Below, in pieces: positions 16,801 through 23,372 of a stretch of DNA of 25,074 bases. The DNA is from UBA3700 sp002372775 (GTDB taxonomy: Bacteria > Bacillota > Clostridia > Christensenellales > UBA3700), in assembly GCA_946615965.1 (NCBI GenBank), contig CAMOIC010000020.1, positions 1 through 25,074 of the forward strand, written 5' to 3'. A program made the translations under genes and the position numbers. Under the pieces are notes generated by a model. The model was not told the DNA's origin and searched no databases. It worked only from the letters and a program-made list of their open reading frames with translations. Position 1 is the stretch's first letter. Every line of letters begins with the position of its first letter.

Positions 16801-17607
16801 GGCGATGGATATGTATCAACAGATATTGCAGATACAATTGCTGCATTACATACAGGTGTTGATGTAACTGCACAAAATAATATTACAAGTTCTGATGAAT
16901 ATAATATTGCAGGCGTTCATTTTGATAAAGATAATATCTTAAGTGGCGAATTAGGAATGAAGGCTGATTTAACAGGTAGAAATTTAGGATATGCTATAAA
17001 AGAATCTCTTGCTAACACTCCAAGTTTTATTGCTAATCTTGGTATGGATTCTTCTACAGAAATTAATTCTTATCAAACAGCTGTAGTAGATTTATCAGGC
17101 ACAAGTGATGAAATTGCAGCATTAAAGGCAAGCTTATCTAACTTAAAGATGGCAACAGATCCAGTTAGTGGAGATATTACAACACTATCTCAAGTAAATA
17201 GTGGAATGTATCTTGTTACTACAATTCAAATACAATCAAGCGGTATGGGATATACGTCTACCCTATTGCCAGAGAATATTTACGTTACTATTATCATAGA
17301 TTTATCTAATGGTAATGTAGCAATAGGATATAATAATTTATCTAGAACAGAAACAGGCGTAATCAATAGATTAGCAGGTGGTGCTCAAGCTCTTGATTTA
17401 GATGAAACTGCAACAAACATGCATGATTATATTATGGACGTAGTAATCTTATCTGTAACATATGAATATAATCCAATGATGGATCCATTACATGTTAATA
17501 TTAGATTTGGTGACGTTGTTGGACAATCTGGTTGTAGCGTAGAAAATGCAACTGTTGACAATAAAGTAAGCGGTATTTATAAGATAGATAAGAAAATAAC
17601 ATTTTAA
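13882..17607 (+). CDS. Large membrane-anchored extracytoplasmic protein with four tandem units, unknown family
   Basis: I do not recognise this 1241-residue protein. Residues 1-38 are strongly basic (RRKRQRRRNK) and end in CCLNC; one hydrophobic helix follows (about 41-66), then over 1170 residues without another clear helix. This is a signal-anchor layout with the bulk outside the cell. By eye the outer part consists of four divergent units. Each begins with a helix (ISLNDALSLAAG at 74, LTEAQFFCMIRDIG at 404, LTSEQVYDAFKG at 702, VSTDIADTIAALHTG at 978) and later has a strand pair around L(I/L)P followed by F/I-Y-x-T (prolines 301, 594, 870, 1130), then a helix such as MNTVYTLANYF or AEYLNTISSLL. 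Linkers are rich in Ser, Glu and Gly (about 527-540). It has its own promoter and is followed after 32 nt by a sugar kinase, probably co-transcribed. A scaffold or envelope role is only a guess. Confidence 0.85.
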   Translation: MGKNNKRDRYSSSAKSGTYYKNRRKRQRRRNKSNNRCCLNCFITLVVTFVIFVGALYGGAFFAWNQFVEPQVGISLNDALSLAAGLYTYKEDEIVTNPYKESDLTAFYTNLSNALYLDESVDLKKNIFEVLDSFLATSEDENQSTEDQGVVSTRNSIVAAEEGAEGESNTSNSITGNEALDNFLKELKFDFSRLKEYDETYATDSVLSLTDKQLAAFINDTIKTAVQSEGVSSKIPEMVTDMGIDLANVVVIPQIAITNKTPTDLTKVKLTLTVQINIRDVAQSVIKNYYEPVAFLSKILPKSFYATVSIYPNDYMAKSEILVDSYSDKQMNTVYTLANYFLKDSEYGSIEGILQMVNQKVVDIIEKVQEIVPVDFVYSSDSKKGSVDASPIKALMGMLHVDNLTEAQFFCMIRDIGLQNFDDIKTDLGFSETTKRDDIEGYIEDGQMTMVSNISSQYAIENGYLTKDNLFDKITNITGESAGSDTIINHINLSNLDFGANTYVAREYKVAVPYLAMAGLMANYVSSATSSVGEGEGSSEESSASGLSYSILNLYYDGSQDTLSIVVEVGVLAMLSGNMEENSLILTLASQLIPEYIYVTANINVETKETTIQINGKSVERTAEYLNTISSLLSGMGTSSEGLDTDSMIANIGTAFLNGLDGLAEQLGTSILFEDNSVLLPSVYEIMAGTILKAKEEGQEDLTSEQVYDAFKGICVIPRDYEGTNKAQDLSEFIDQVNNKYSISTANRLSLESTDTIVTQFQSIGANYNSAIDGVALASAWTSGVSALTYSTDAELLAQKQLLNKESFNPFATEAEAAKLFSDAFSISGEGVSNIELQKVFVISSTEIRLIYTCNYLSTEGENDYSKLIPNFVINVVLDMSKIDSIDEKCIHVTINDMGDASLANFSTVCSRFSPTAFDISEIEATADATIKGSLGSLFDKLTITFEPEEGEREARIYFGSIYDAAYKNVIQEGDGYVSTDIADTIAALHTGVDVTAQNNITSSDEYNIAGVHFDKDNILSGELGMKADLTGRNLGYAIKESLANTPSFIANLGMDSSTEINSYQTAVVDLSGTSDEIAALKASLSNLKMATDPVSGDITTLSQVNSGMYLVTTIQIQSSGMGYTSTLLPENIYVTIIIDLSNGNVAIGYNNLSRTETGVINRLAGGAQALDLDETATNMHDYIMDVVILSVTYEYNPMMDPLHVNIRFGDVVGQSGCSVENATVDNKVSGIYKIDKKITF

Positions 17608-17639
17608 TCTTGATTAATTAAAAGAGGATATATAGAAAA

Positions 17640-18539
17640 ATGAAAAGATATGACACATTAGTTATTGGTCACATTTCACTAGATTACAATATTGATTATC
17701 TAGACAATCAAATTATAGAAGTAGGTGGTGCTGTTATTTATTCTTCAGCTGCCGCTTATGCTGGTGGATATAAAGTTGCTGTTGTTACAAAACTTGCTCC
17801 ACAAGATAAAGATAGATTGAATACTTTTGTTATTGACAAGGACGATATCTATTACATTCCATCTACAGAATCCACATCTATTAGAAATAAGTATTTCACT
17901 GCAGATAAGGAAAGAAGAGCTTGTACGTGTATTGGCCAAGGAGATTCTTTCAAGATTGAAGATATTAAAGATTTCGATACTAATATCTATCATTTTGCTG
18001 GATTAATCTATGGAGATTTCGATGGAGAAATTATTAAATGGGCAAGTAAAAAAGGTAAAGTTGCTGTAGATGTTCAAGCGCTACTTAGACATGCAAATAG
18101 AGATACAGGCGAAATGTATTTTGAAGATTGGGCAGAAAAGAAGGAAATCTTGCCTTATATTGATTACCTAAAGACAGATGCTGCAGAAGCAGAGATTTTA
18201 ACAGGTCTTAAAGATAGATATGAAGCTGCAAAACTTTTACATTCATGGGGAGCAAAAGAGGTAGTTATTACTCATAATACAGAAGTTATTGCGTATGATG
18301 GAAAAGAATTTGCTTCTTGTCCAATAAGAGCAAGAAACTTATCTGGAAGATCAGGAAGAGGAGATACAACTTTCGCAGCATATATTACTGAAAGACAAAA
18401 CGAAACAATGGAAAAAGCTCTACTTTGGGCTACCGCTACTGTTTCAACAAAAATGGAAAATCCTGGCCCATATAAGGGAAAAAGAGAAGATATTGTAGAT
18501 TATATTCACCTAATGTATCCAGAATATAGTTTATATTAA
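17640..18539 (+). CDS. PfkB-family carbohydrate kinase
   Basis: A 299-residue ribokinase/PfkB-type kinase that phosphorylates a sugar, nucleoside or similar small molecule with ATP. The N-terminal VIGHISLDYNID and GGAVIYSSAAAYAGGYKVAVVTK match the substrate-binding GG region. The C-terminal signature appears as GRSGRGDTTFAAY, with D242 as the expected catalytic base. The usual GAGD is GRGD here. The substrate cannot be assigned. No promoter is seen in the 32 nt upstream, so it is probably transcribed with the 1241-residue protein gene; AGAGGA lies a little far (about 13 nt) from the ATG. Confidence 0.88.
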   Translation: MKRYDTLVIGHISLDYNIDYLDNQIIEVGGAVIYSSAAAYAGGYKVAVVTKLAPQDKDRLNTFVIDKDDIYYIPSTESTSIRNKYFTADKERRACTCIGQGDSFKIEDIKDFDTNIYHFAGLIYGDFDGEIIKWASKKGKVAVDVQALLRHANRDTGEMYFEDWAEKKEILPYIDYLKTDAAEAEILTGLKDRYEAAKLLHSWGAKEVVITHNTEVIAYDGKEFASCPIRARNLSGRSGRGDTTFAAYITERQNETMEKALLWATATVSTKMENPGPYKGKREDIVDYIHLMYPEYSLY

Positions 18540-18567
18540 GAATTAATTTAAACTTAAAATAAGATTA

Positions 18568-18620
18568 AACACCGGCCATAATTGTTTGACAATAATCTTG
18601 TACCGGTGTTATTTTATTAT
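18568..18620 (+). terminator. Two-tier hairpin after the PfkB gene (terminator or operator)
   Basis: AACACCGG (18568-18575) and CCGGTGTT (18603-18610) are exact reverse complements; the 27-nt loop holds a smaller hairpin ATTGT/ACAAT (18581-18585 and 18589-18593). T-rich sequence follows. The same arms flank a TTGACA (18586-18591), so it may also be an operator for the next gene. Confidence 0.5.
18586..18615 (+). promoter_or_regulatory. Possible promoter of the 121-residue protein gene
   Basis: A perfect TTGACA (18586-18591) is followed 18 bp later by TATTTT (18610-18615), a weak -10 box. It lies inside the inverted repeat described above. Confidence 0.35.
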
Positions 18621-18645
18621 GGCGTTAAGATTAGGAGAGAAAGTC

Positions 18646-19011
18646 ATGGTATATAAGAAAAGAGAGAGTTTTCAAACAAGAATTAGTAATGTAGATGATG
18701 AAACTAAGTCTTATTATGACAAGCTTGTTGCTAAGCTTTTATCATATAAGAAGCTAAAATCAAGAGTTTCATTAAGATGTGTTTCCTTTAGACAAGGAAG
18801 AAAGTTAATGGCAAAGATTGCTTTAGGTGGTAAAACATTAAAATTATATCTTGCTATTGATCCAAATTTGGCAGAACTTAGTGAGGGTAAGTACCATCCA
18901 AGAGATTTGTCAGAAACAAAGGCATATGAGGAAGTTCCAACAATGCTACCAATTAAATCAGATTTGGCAGTTAGAAAAGCATGTCAAGTTATAGACATGA
19001 TGATGCAATAG
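18646..19011 (+). CDS. Conserved hypothetical small basic protein
   Basis: A 121-residue soluble protein starting MVYKKRESFQTRISNVDDET. It is rich in Lys and Arg (SYKKLKSRVSLRCVSFRQGR) with a central beta-like stretch AKIALGGKTLKLYLAIDP and a C-terminal helix. The combination of SYKK.KSR, SFR.GR and GKTL.LYLA.DP resembles a small family seen in many Clostridia, for which I know no function. I chose ATG 18646 because AGGAGA (18633-18638) is well placed; ATG 18619 and an upstream start at 18586 lie in the preceding hairpin and lack ribosome binding sites. It is followed by a strong terminator, so it ends the transcription unit. Confidence 0.75.
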   Translation: MVYKKRESFQTRISNVDDETKSYYDKLVAKLLSYKKLKSRVSLRCVSFRQGRKLMAKIALGGKTLKLYLAIDPNLAELSEGKYHPRDLSETKAYEEVPTMLPIKSDLAVRKACQVIDMMMQ

Positions 19012-19037
19012 AAGTTAGGCTTTAATATGCAAATATT

Positions 19038-19068
19038 AAGGCTGGTGTTTGTTACATCAGCCTTTCTT
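19038..19068 (+). terminator. Terminator before metG
   Basis: AAGGCTGGTGT (19038-19048) pairs with ACATCAGCCTT (19054-19064), 11 bp with one G-T pair and a 5-nt loop, followed by TCTT. ATATTAA and TTAATAT can extend the stem. A competing hairpin CTTTAATAT/ATATTAAGG (19020-19041) shares its 5' arm. Confidence 0.8.
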
Positions 19069-19070
19069 AA

Positions 19071-19096
19071 TATAACGCGTGTGCGTTTGCGTTATA
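19071..19096 (+). promoter_or_regulatory. Inverted repeat TATAACGC/GCGTTATA at the metG promoter
   Basis: TATAACGC (19071-19078) and GCGTTATA (19089-19096) are exact reverse complements 10 bp apart. The right arm overlaps the -35 box of metG. The left arm is one instance of the TATA(A)CGCG motif. This is the usual geometry of a repressor operator. Confidence 0.5.
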
Positions 19097-19115
19097 AAAA
19101 ATAAAAATGTATAAT
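19087..19115 (+). promoter_or_regulatory. metG operon promoter
   Basis: TTGCGT (19087-19092) and TATAAT (19110-19115) are 17 bp apart. The leader is only about 19 nt to the ATG, with GAGG ahead of it, so no T-box or riboswitch fits. Confidence 0.65.
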
Positions 19116-19140
19116 AGTTTTAGTTTGTGAGGAAATAACA

Positions 19141-21102
19141 ATGGAAGAGAAGAAAAAGTTTTATATTACAACACCTATATATTATCCATCAGGTCACTGG
19201 CATATCGGTACTTGCTATACAACAATTATTTGTGATGCTATTGCAAGATTCAAGAGAATGCAAGGTTTTGATGTTTTCTACCTAACTGGTACAGATGAAC
19301 ATGGTCAAAAAATCTTAAAGGTTTCTCAAGAAGCAGGAGTTCCTGTAAAAGATTATATTGATGGTATTGTTAATGAATTAAAAGACTTATGGAAGCTTTT
19401 AGATATTTCGTATGATAAATTCATTAGAACAACTGATGATTATCATGAAAAAGCTGTTGCTAAGATATTCCAAAAACTATATGACCAAGGAGATATTTAT
19501 AAGTCTTCATATGAGGGTTGGTATTGTACACCTTGTGAATCTTTCTGGACTAAAACACAACTGGTTGATGGCAAGTGCCCAGATTGTGGTAGAGATGTTC
19601 AATTAATGAAGGAAGAGAGTTATTTCTTTAAGATGGGCAAATATCAAGATAGAATTATTAAGCTTATCGAAGAGAATCCAGATTTCTTACAACCACCAAC
19701 AAGACAAAACGAAATGATAAACAATTTCTTAAAACCAGGTTTACAAGACCTATGCGTTTCAAGAACTTCATTTGATTGGGGTGTTAAAGTTCCATTTGAT
19801 CCAAAGCATGTTGTATATGTATGGATTGATGCTCTTACAAACTATATTACAGCTCTAGGCTATGGCTCTGATGATGATTCATTATTTAAGAAATATTGGC
19901 CAGCAGATATTCACATGGTAGGAAAGGAAATTGTTAGATTCCACTCAATCATTTGGCCAGCACTATTAATGGCTTTAGATATTCCAATGCCTAAGAAAGT
20001 ATATGGACATGGTTGGTTACTATTTGGTAACGACAAGATGTCAAAATCTAAGGGAAATATTGTTGATCCATTCATTCTATGTAATAACTATGGCGTAGAT
20101 TCACTAAGATATTTCATGCTTAGAGAAGTTTCATTTGGACAAGATGGTTCATACACAAATGAAGCATTCTTAAAGAGAATTAATGGCGATTTATGTAACG
20201 ATTTAAGTAACTTGGTTTCAAGAACTGTTGCAATGGTAGAGCAATATTTTGGAGGAGAAATTCCTGCTCCAAATGTTAAAGATGCTATTGATGATGATTT
20301 GATTGCCACTATAGATTCAATGTATGGTGAAGTTTCTGATAATATGGAAAAATTATATATTCCAGAAGCATTAGAATCTATTTGGAAAGTTATAAGAAGA
20401 TTAAATAAATATATCGATGAAACTGCCCCATGGGCATTAAACAAAGAAGGCAACAAAGATAGATTATCTACAGTTATGTATAACCTTTGCGAAGGTATAA
20501 GAATTGTAGCAACAATATTACAACCATTCTTAACAAAATCACCTGCAAAGATTTTTGAGAAGCTAGGTGTTGAAGATGGTGTACTAACAAGCTTTGATGG
20601 ATTAAAGTTTGGCACAATGAATCCAGGTAATAAAGTATCTAAGGGAGAGAATATCTTCACAAGATTAGATATTAATAAGGAATTAGCCGCTATGGATAAG
20701 ATTTTAGAAGAACAAGTTGCAGCAGCAAAGGCAAAGCAAGAAGCTGCTACAAGTGATAACGTAGTTAAAGTGCCAGAAATAGGCATAGAAGAATTCGAGA
20801 AAGTACAACTAAAAGTTGGTAAAGTAGTAGAATGTCAAAAGGTTGAAAAGGCTGACAAACTATTATGTTCTAAAATTGATCTTGGTGAAGGAAGATTAAG
20901 AACAATAGTATCAGGTATTGCTAAGTACTATACTCCAGAAGATATGGTTGGTAGAAGTGTTATTGTTGTAACAAATCTAAAGCCAGTTAAACTTCGTGGT
21001 ATTTTATCTGAAGGTATGGTTCTATGCGCTTCTGATGAAAATGGAAAACTTGCATTAATTACTCCAAGTGCCGACATGCCTGCAGGTGCTGAGGTTAGAT
21101 AA
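19141..21102 (+). CDS. metG: Methionyl-tRNA synthetase with C-terminal tRNA-binding domain
   Basis: It charges both initiator and elongator tRNA-Met. The 653 residues show the class I HIGH-type motif HWHIG (19-23), a zinc knuckle with C129, C132, C146 and C149, and KMSKS at 299-303. The anticodon-binding helical domain follows, including ETAPWALNKE. The C-terminal 100 residues form an EMAP-II/Trbp-like tRNA-binding domain (from about 550: IEEFEKVQLKVGKVVECQKVEKADKLL). This is the layout of the Bacillus enzyme. It is the first gene of a tight operon and its stop overlaps the tatD start by one base. Confidence 0.97.
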   Translation: MEEKKKFYITTPIYYPSGHWHIGTCYTTIICDAIARFKRMQGFDVFYLTGTDEHGQKILKVSQEAGVPVKDYIDGIVNELKDLWKLLDISYDKFIRTTDDYHEKAVAKIFQKLYDQGDIYKSSYEGWYCTPCESFWTKTQLVDGKCPDCGRDVQLMKEESYFFKMGKYQDRIIKLIEENPDFLQPPTRQNEMINNFLKPGLQDLCVSRTSFDWGVKVPFDPKHVVYVWIDALTNYITALGYGSDDDSLFKKYWPADIHMVGKEIVRFHSIIWPALLMALDIPMPKKVYGHGWLLFGNDKMSKSKGNIVDPFILCNNYGVDSLRYFMLREVSFGQDGSYTNEAFLKRINGDLCNDLSNLVSRTVAMVEQYFGGEIPAPNVKDAIDDDLIATIDSMYGEVSDNMEKLYIPEALESIWKVIRRLNKYIDETAPWALNKEGNKDRLSTVMYNLCEGIRIVATILQPFLTKSPAKIFEKLGVEDGVLTSFDGLKFGTMNPGNKVSKGENIFTRLDINKELAAMDKILEEQVAAAKAKQEAATSDNVVKVPEIGIEEFEKVQLKVGKVVECQKVEKADKLLCSKIDLGEGRLRTIVSGIAKYYTPEDMVGRSVIVVTNLKPVKLRGILSEGMVLCASDENGKLALITPSADMPAGAEVR

Positions 21103-21872
21103 TGATTATAGACTCGCATGCTCATTTGAACGATGAGAGATTAGAGCCAGAGGCAAAAAGAATTGTAGAGTCTTTTAAGGACGACAATATCGATTGCTGC
21201 GTAATTGTTGGAGCAAGTTTAGAATCTTCAAAATTGGCCCTAAAACAGGCTATAGAGTTAAACCAATACGCTCTTATTGGAACACATCCAGAGGATGCTA
21301 GAGAAGTTGACGATAAAGTCCTTGATATCTATAGGGAAATGGCTAAAGATGAGCATGTTCTTGGTATAGGTGAAATAGGCCTTGATTACCACTTTGAAGA
21401 TGGGGAGCCAAGAGACGTACAACTTGATGCTTTTGAGAAACAATTAAAGCTATCTATAGAACTAGAAATGCCAGTTGTTCTGCACGTTAGAGATGCATAT
21501 AACGACGCGTACAATATGTTAAAAAAATACGACAAGTATTTGAAAAATGGTATTTTATTGCACTGTTATTCTGGATCTAGTGAGATGGTGAAGCAGTTTA
21601 ATCAGTTTGATTGTTATTACGCACTAGGTGGTGCTATAACATTCAAGAATGCAAAGAAAGAAGATGTTATAAAGACAATACCTAGGAATAGATTATTATT
21701 AGAAACGGATTGTCCTTATATGGCACCAACACCTTTTAGAGGTCAAACAAATGAACCAAAGTATATAAACTTTGTTGCCAAAAAGATTGCTGAAGTTCTA
21801 GAGATTGATGTAAAAGAGGTAGAGAATATAACAAACGAGAATACTAGAAGATTGTTTAAGAGGTTAAAATAA
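21102..21872 (+). CDS. tatD: TatD-family metal-dependent deoxyribonuclease
   Basis: A 256-residue TIM-barrel hydrolase of the TatD family, which acts as a metal-dependent 3'-5' nuclease or deoxyribonuclease. The metal ligands are visible as H6 and H8 (DSHAHLND), the Glu in GEIGLDYH, His in VVLHVRD, His in LLHCYSG, and Asp in ETDCPYMAP. Length is normal for the family. Its ATG overlaps the metG stop (TAATG), implying translational coupling. The metG-tatD pair is the same as metS-yabD in Bacillus subtilis. Confidence 0.96.
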   Translation: MIIDSHAHLNDERLEPEAKRIVESFKDDNIDCCVIVGASLESSKLALKQAIELNQYALIGTHPEDAREVDDKVLDIYREMAKDEHVLGIGEIGLDYHFEDGEPRDVQLDAFEKQLKLSIELEMPVVLHVRDAYNDAYNMLKKYDKYLKNGILLHCYSGSSEMVKQFNQFDCYYALGGAITFKNAKKEDVIKTIPRNRLLLETDCPYMAPTPFRGQTNEPKYINFVAKKIAEVLEIDVKEVENITNENTRRLFKRLK

Positions 21873-21875
21873 AAA

Positions 21876-22487
21876 ATGGAAGAAATAGTTTATAAAGTTG
21901 GAAATAGTTTATATATTAACGCAACAAACAAGTGCACAAATAATTGTGTATTTTGCGTTAGAACATATAAAAACGATATCTATGGCGATTTATGGTTAGA
22001 TAGAGAGCCAACTGTTGATGAAGTATTATTTGAATTAAAGAAATTCGATTTAAACAAGTTTAAAGAGGTTGTTTTCTGTGGTTTTGGAGAACCAACATAT
22101 AGACTTGATGTTATAGAAAAAATTTCTGAATATGTTCATTCAAAAGGAAAACCAACAAGAATCAATACAAATGGACATGGAAGCAAGATAAATGGTAGAG
22201 ATATCTCACAAATAATGGTAGACAATATTGATACCATAGGTATCAGCTTAAATGAGGTAACACCAGAAGCTTATCAAGAGATTTGTAAGTCTGTTTATAA
22301 AGAAGATGGTTTTACAATAATGATAGACTTTGCTAAGGCATGCGTTAAGAAGGGAGGCCATGTTGTATTCTCTGTTGTAGATTCTATTGGCCCTGAAAAG
22401 ATTGCTAGAGCAAAGGAAATTGCAAAGGAAGTTGGCGCTGATTTAAGAATTAGAGAACTAATTAAAGAAGACGGCAGCAATAGATAG
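21876..22487 (+). CDS. TatD-linked radical SAM protein
   Basis: A 203-residue compact radical SAM enzyme. The 4Fe-4S cysteines are C20, C24 and C27 in KCTNNCVFC, followed by FCGFGEPTYR, which fits the SAM-binding GGEP region, and RINTNGHG and ISLNEVTPEAY of the barrel. This matches the family of radical SAM proteins known to be encoded beside tatD (TIGR04038-like), for which no reaction has been established to my knowledge. It begins 3 nt after the tatD stop and lacks a strong ribosome binding site, so it is probably translated by coupling. It occupies the place where Bacillus has yabE and rnmV. Confidence 0.92.
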   Translation: MEEIVYKVGNSLYINATNKCTNNCVFCVRTYKNDIYGDLWLDREPTVDEVLFELKKFDLNKFKEVVFCGFGEPTYRLDVIEKISEYVHSKGKPTRINTNGHGSKINGRDISQIMVDNIDTIGISLNEVTPEAYQEICKSVYKEDGFTIMIDFAKACVKKGGHVVFSVVDSIGPEKIARAKEIAKEVGADLRIRELIKEDGSNR

Positions 22488-22490
22488 TTA

Positions 22491-23312
22491 ATGAGAAATG
22501 TTAAAGAGATTTTAAAAGATAATAATTTCAGGTTCAATAAACAATTTGGACAGAATTTTATTACAGATACAAATCTTTTAGGATCTATGGTTCAAGATGC
22601 AAAAATAACAAAAGATGACATTGTTGTTGAAATAGGACCAGGGGCTGGAACTTTAACTAGAGAAATTGCAAAAGCATGTAAGAAAGTTTATTCATTTGAA
22701 ATAGATAGAAATTTAAAACCAGTTTTAGAAGAGTCTCTAAAGGATATCGACAATAGTCAGGTGATTTTTAAAGATATTCAAAAAGTATCTGAAAATGAAT
22801 TAAAAGAGACAATAGGCGGAGGCAACTACAAAGTAGTTGCTAATTTGCCATATTATATAACTACACCTATAATAATGCGTTTTTTGGAAAGCGATTATAA
22901 GCCCGAAAGTATAACAATTATGATTCAAAAAGAAGTCGCAGAAAGGCTAGTTTCTAAAGAAGGAACTGAAGAGTTTGGGGCAATTACATTATCTATTGCT
23001 CTTGATGGTGAAGTGTGTATAACAAGAAATGTATCTAGAGAAATGTTTATGCCAATGCCTAATGTAGATTCGGCAATCGTTAGAATCGATTTAAACGATA
23101 AATATAAAGACGTTGATAAGAAAAAGGTAAAAAGAGTTATAAAGGCGGCATTCTCTATGAGAAGAAAAACATTGGTTAACAATATTATTTCCAATTTTGA
23201 CATAAAAAGAGATGCTATTGAGAAAGTATTATGTGATATGGGATTAGACCCAAGGGTTAGAGGAGAAGCTTTAGATATAGATAAGTATATAGAGTTATCT
23301 AATAAAATTTAG
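22491..23312 (+). CDS. rsmA: 16S rRNA (adenine-1518/1519-N6) dimethyltransferase
   Basis: RsmA (KsgA) adds four methyl groups to two adjacent adenines in helix 45 of 16S rRNA late in small-subunit assembly. The 273 residues show NKQFGQNFITD at the N-terminus, the SAM-binding motif EIGPGAGTLT (47-56), FEID (69-72), and the catalytic NLPYYI (118-123). The C-terminal helical domain has AAFSMRRKTLVNN. It starts 3 nt after the radical SAM gene and lacks a clear ribosome binding site, so it is probably coupled. Confidence 0.97.
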   Translation: MRNVKEILKDNNFRFNKQFGQNFITDTNLLGSMVQDAKITKDDIVVEIGPGAGTLTREIAKACKKVYSFEIDRNLKPVLEESLKDIDNSQVIFKDIQKVSENELKETIGGGNYKVVANLPYYITTPIIMRFLESDYKPESITIMIQKEVAERLVSKEGTEEFGAITLSIALDGEVCITRNVSREMFMPMPNVDSAIVRIDLNDKYKDVDKKKVKRVIKAAFSMRRKTLVNNIISNFDIKRDAIEKVLCDMGLDPRVRGEALDIDKYIELSNKI

Positions 23313-23324
23313 TATATGTTAGGA

Positions 23325-23348
23325 AAGGAGTATAGCTATATGTTATAA
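23325..23348 (+). promoter_or_regulatory. Strong ribosome binding site before a two-codon open frame
   Basis: AAGGAG (23325-23330), part of AGGAAAGGAG, stands 9 nt before ATG TTA TAA (23340-23348). The palindrome TATAGCTATA (23331-23340) lies between, and TATATGTTA occurs twice (23313-23321 and 23337-23345). No longer gene uses this site. Confidence 0.4.
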
Positions 23349-23349
23349 T
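23341..23349 (+). promoter_or_regulatory. Extended -10 promoter before the exonuclease gene
   Basis: TGTTATAAT (23341-23349) fits TGnTATAAT and predicts a start near 23356, leaving a leader of about 17 nt with TTAGG before the TTG start. A second TATAAT (23365-23370) lies too near the start codon to give a leader. Confidence 0.5.
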
Positions 23350-23372
23350 CTTTTCTTGGTTAGGTATAATAA

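Noticed and set aside
18586..18645. Upstream starts for the 121-residue protein
   Set aside because: They fall within the hairpin/promoter region and lack ribosome binding sites; the extra residues look unlike the rest of the protein.
20088..20786. Long open frame on the minus strand inside metG
   Set aside because: It is antisense to a certain gene, has no ribosome binding site or recognisable motif, and follows from the codon bias of metG.
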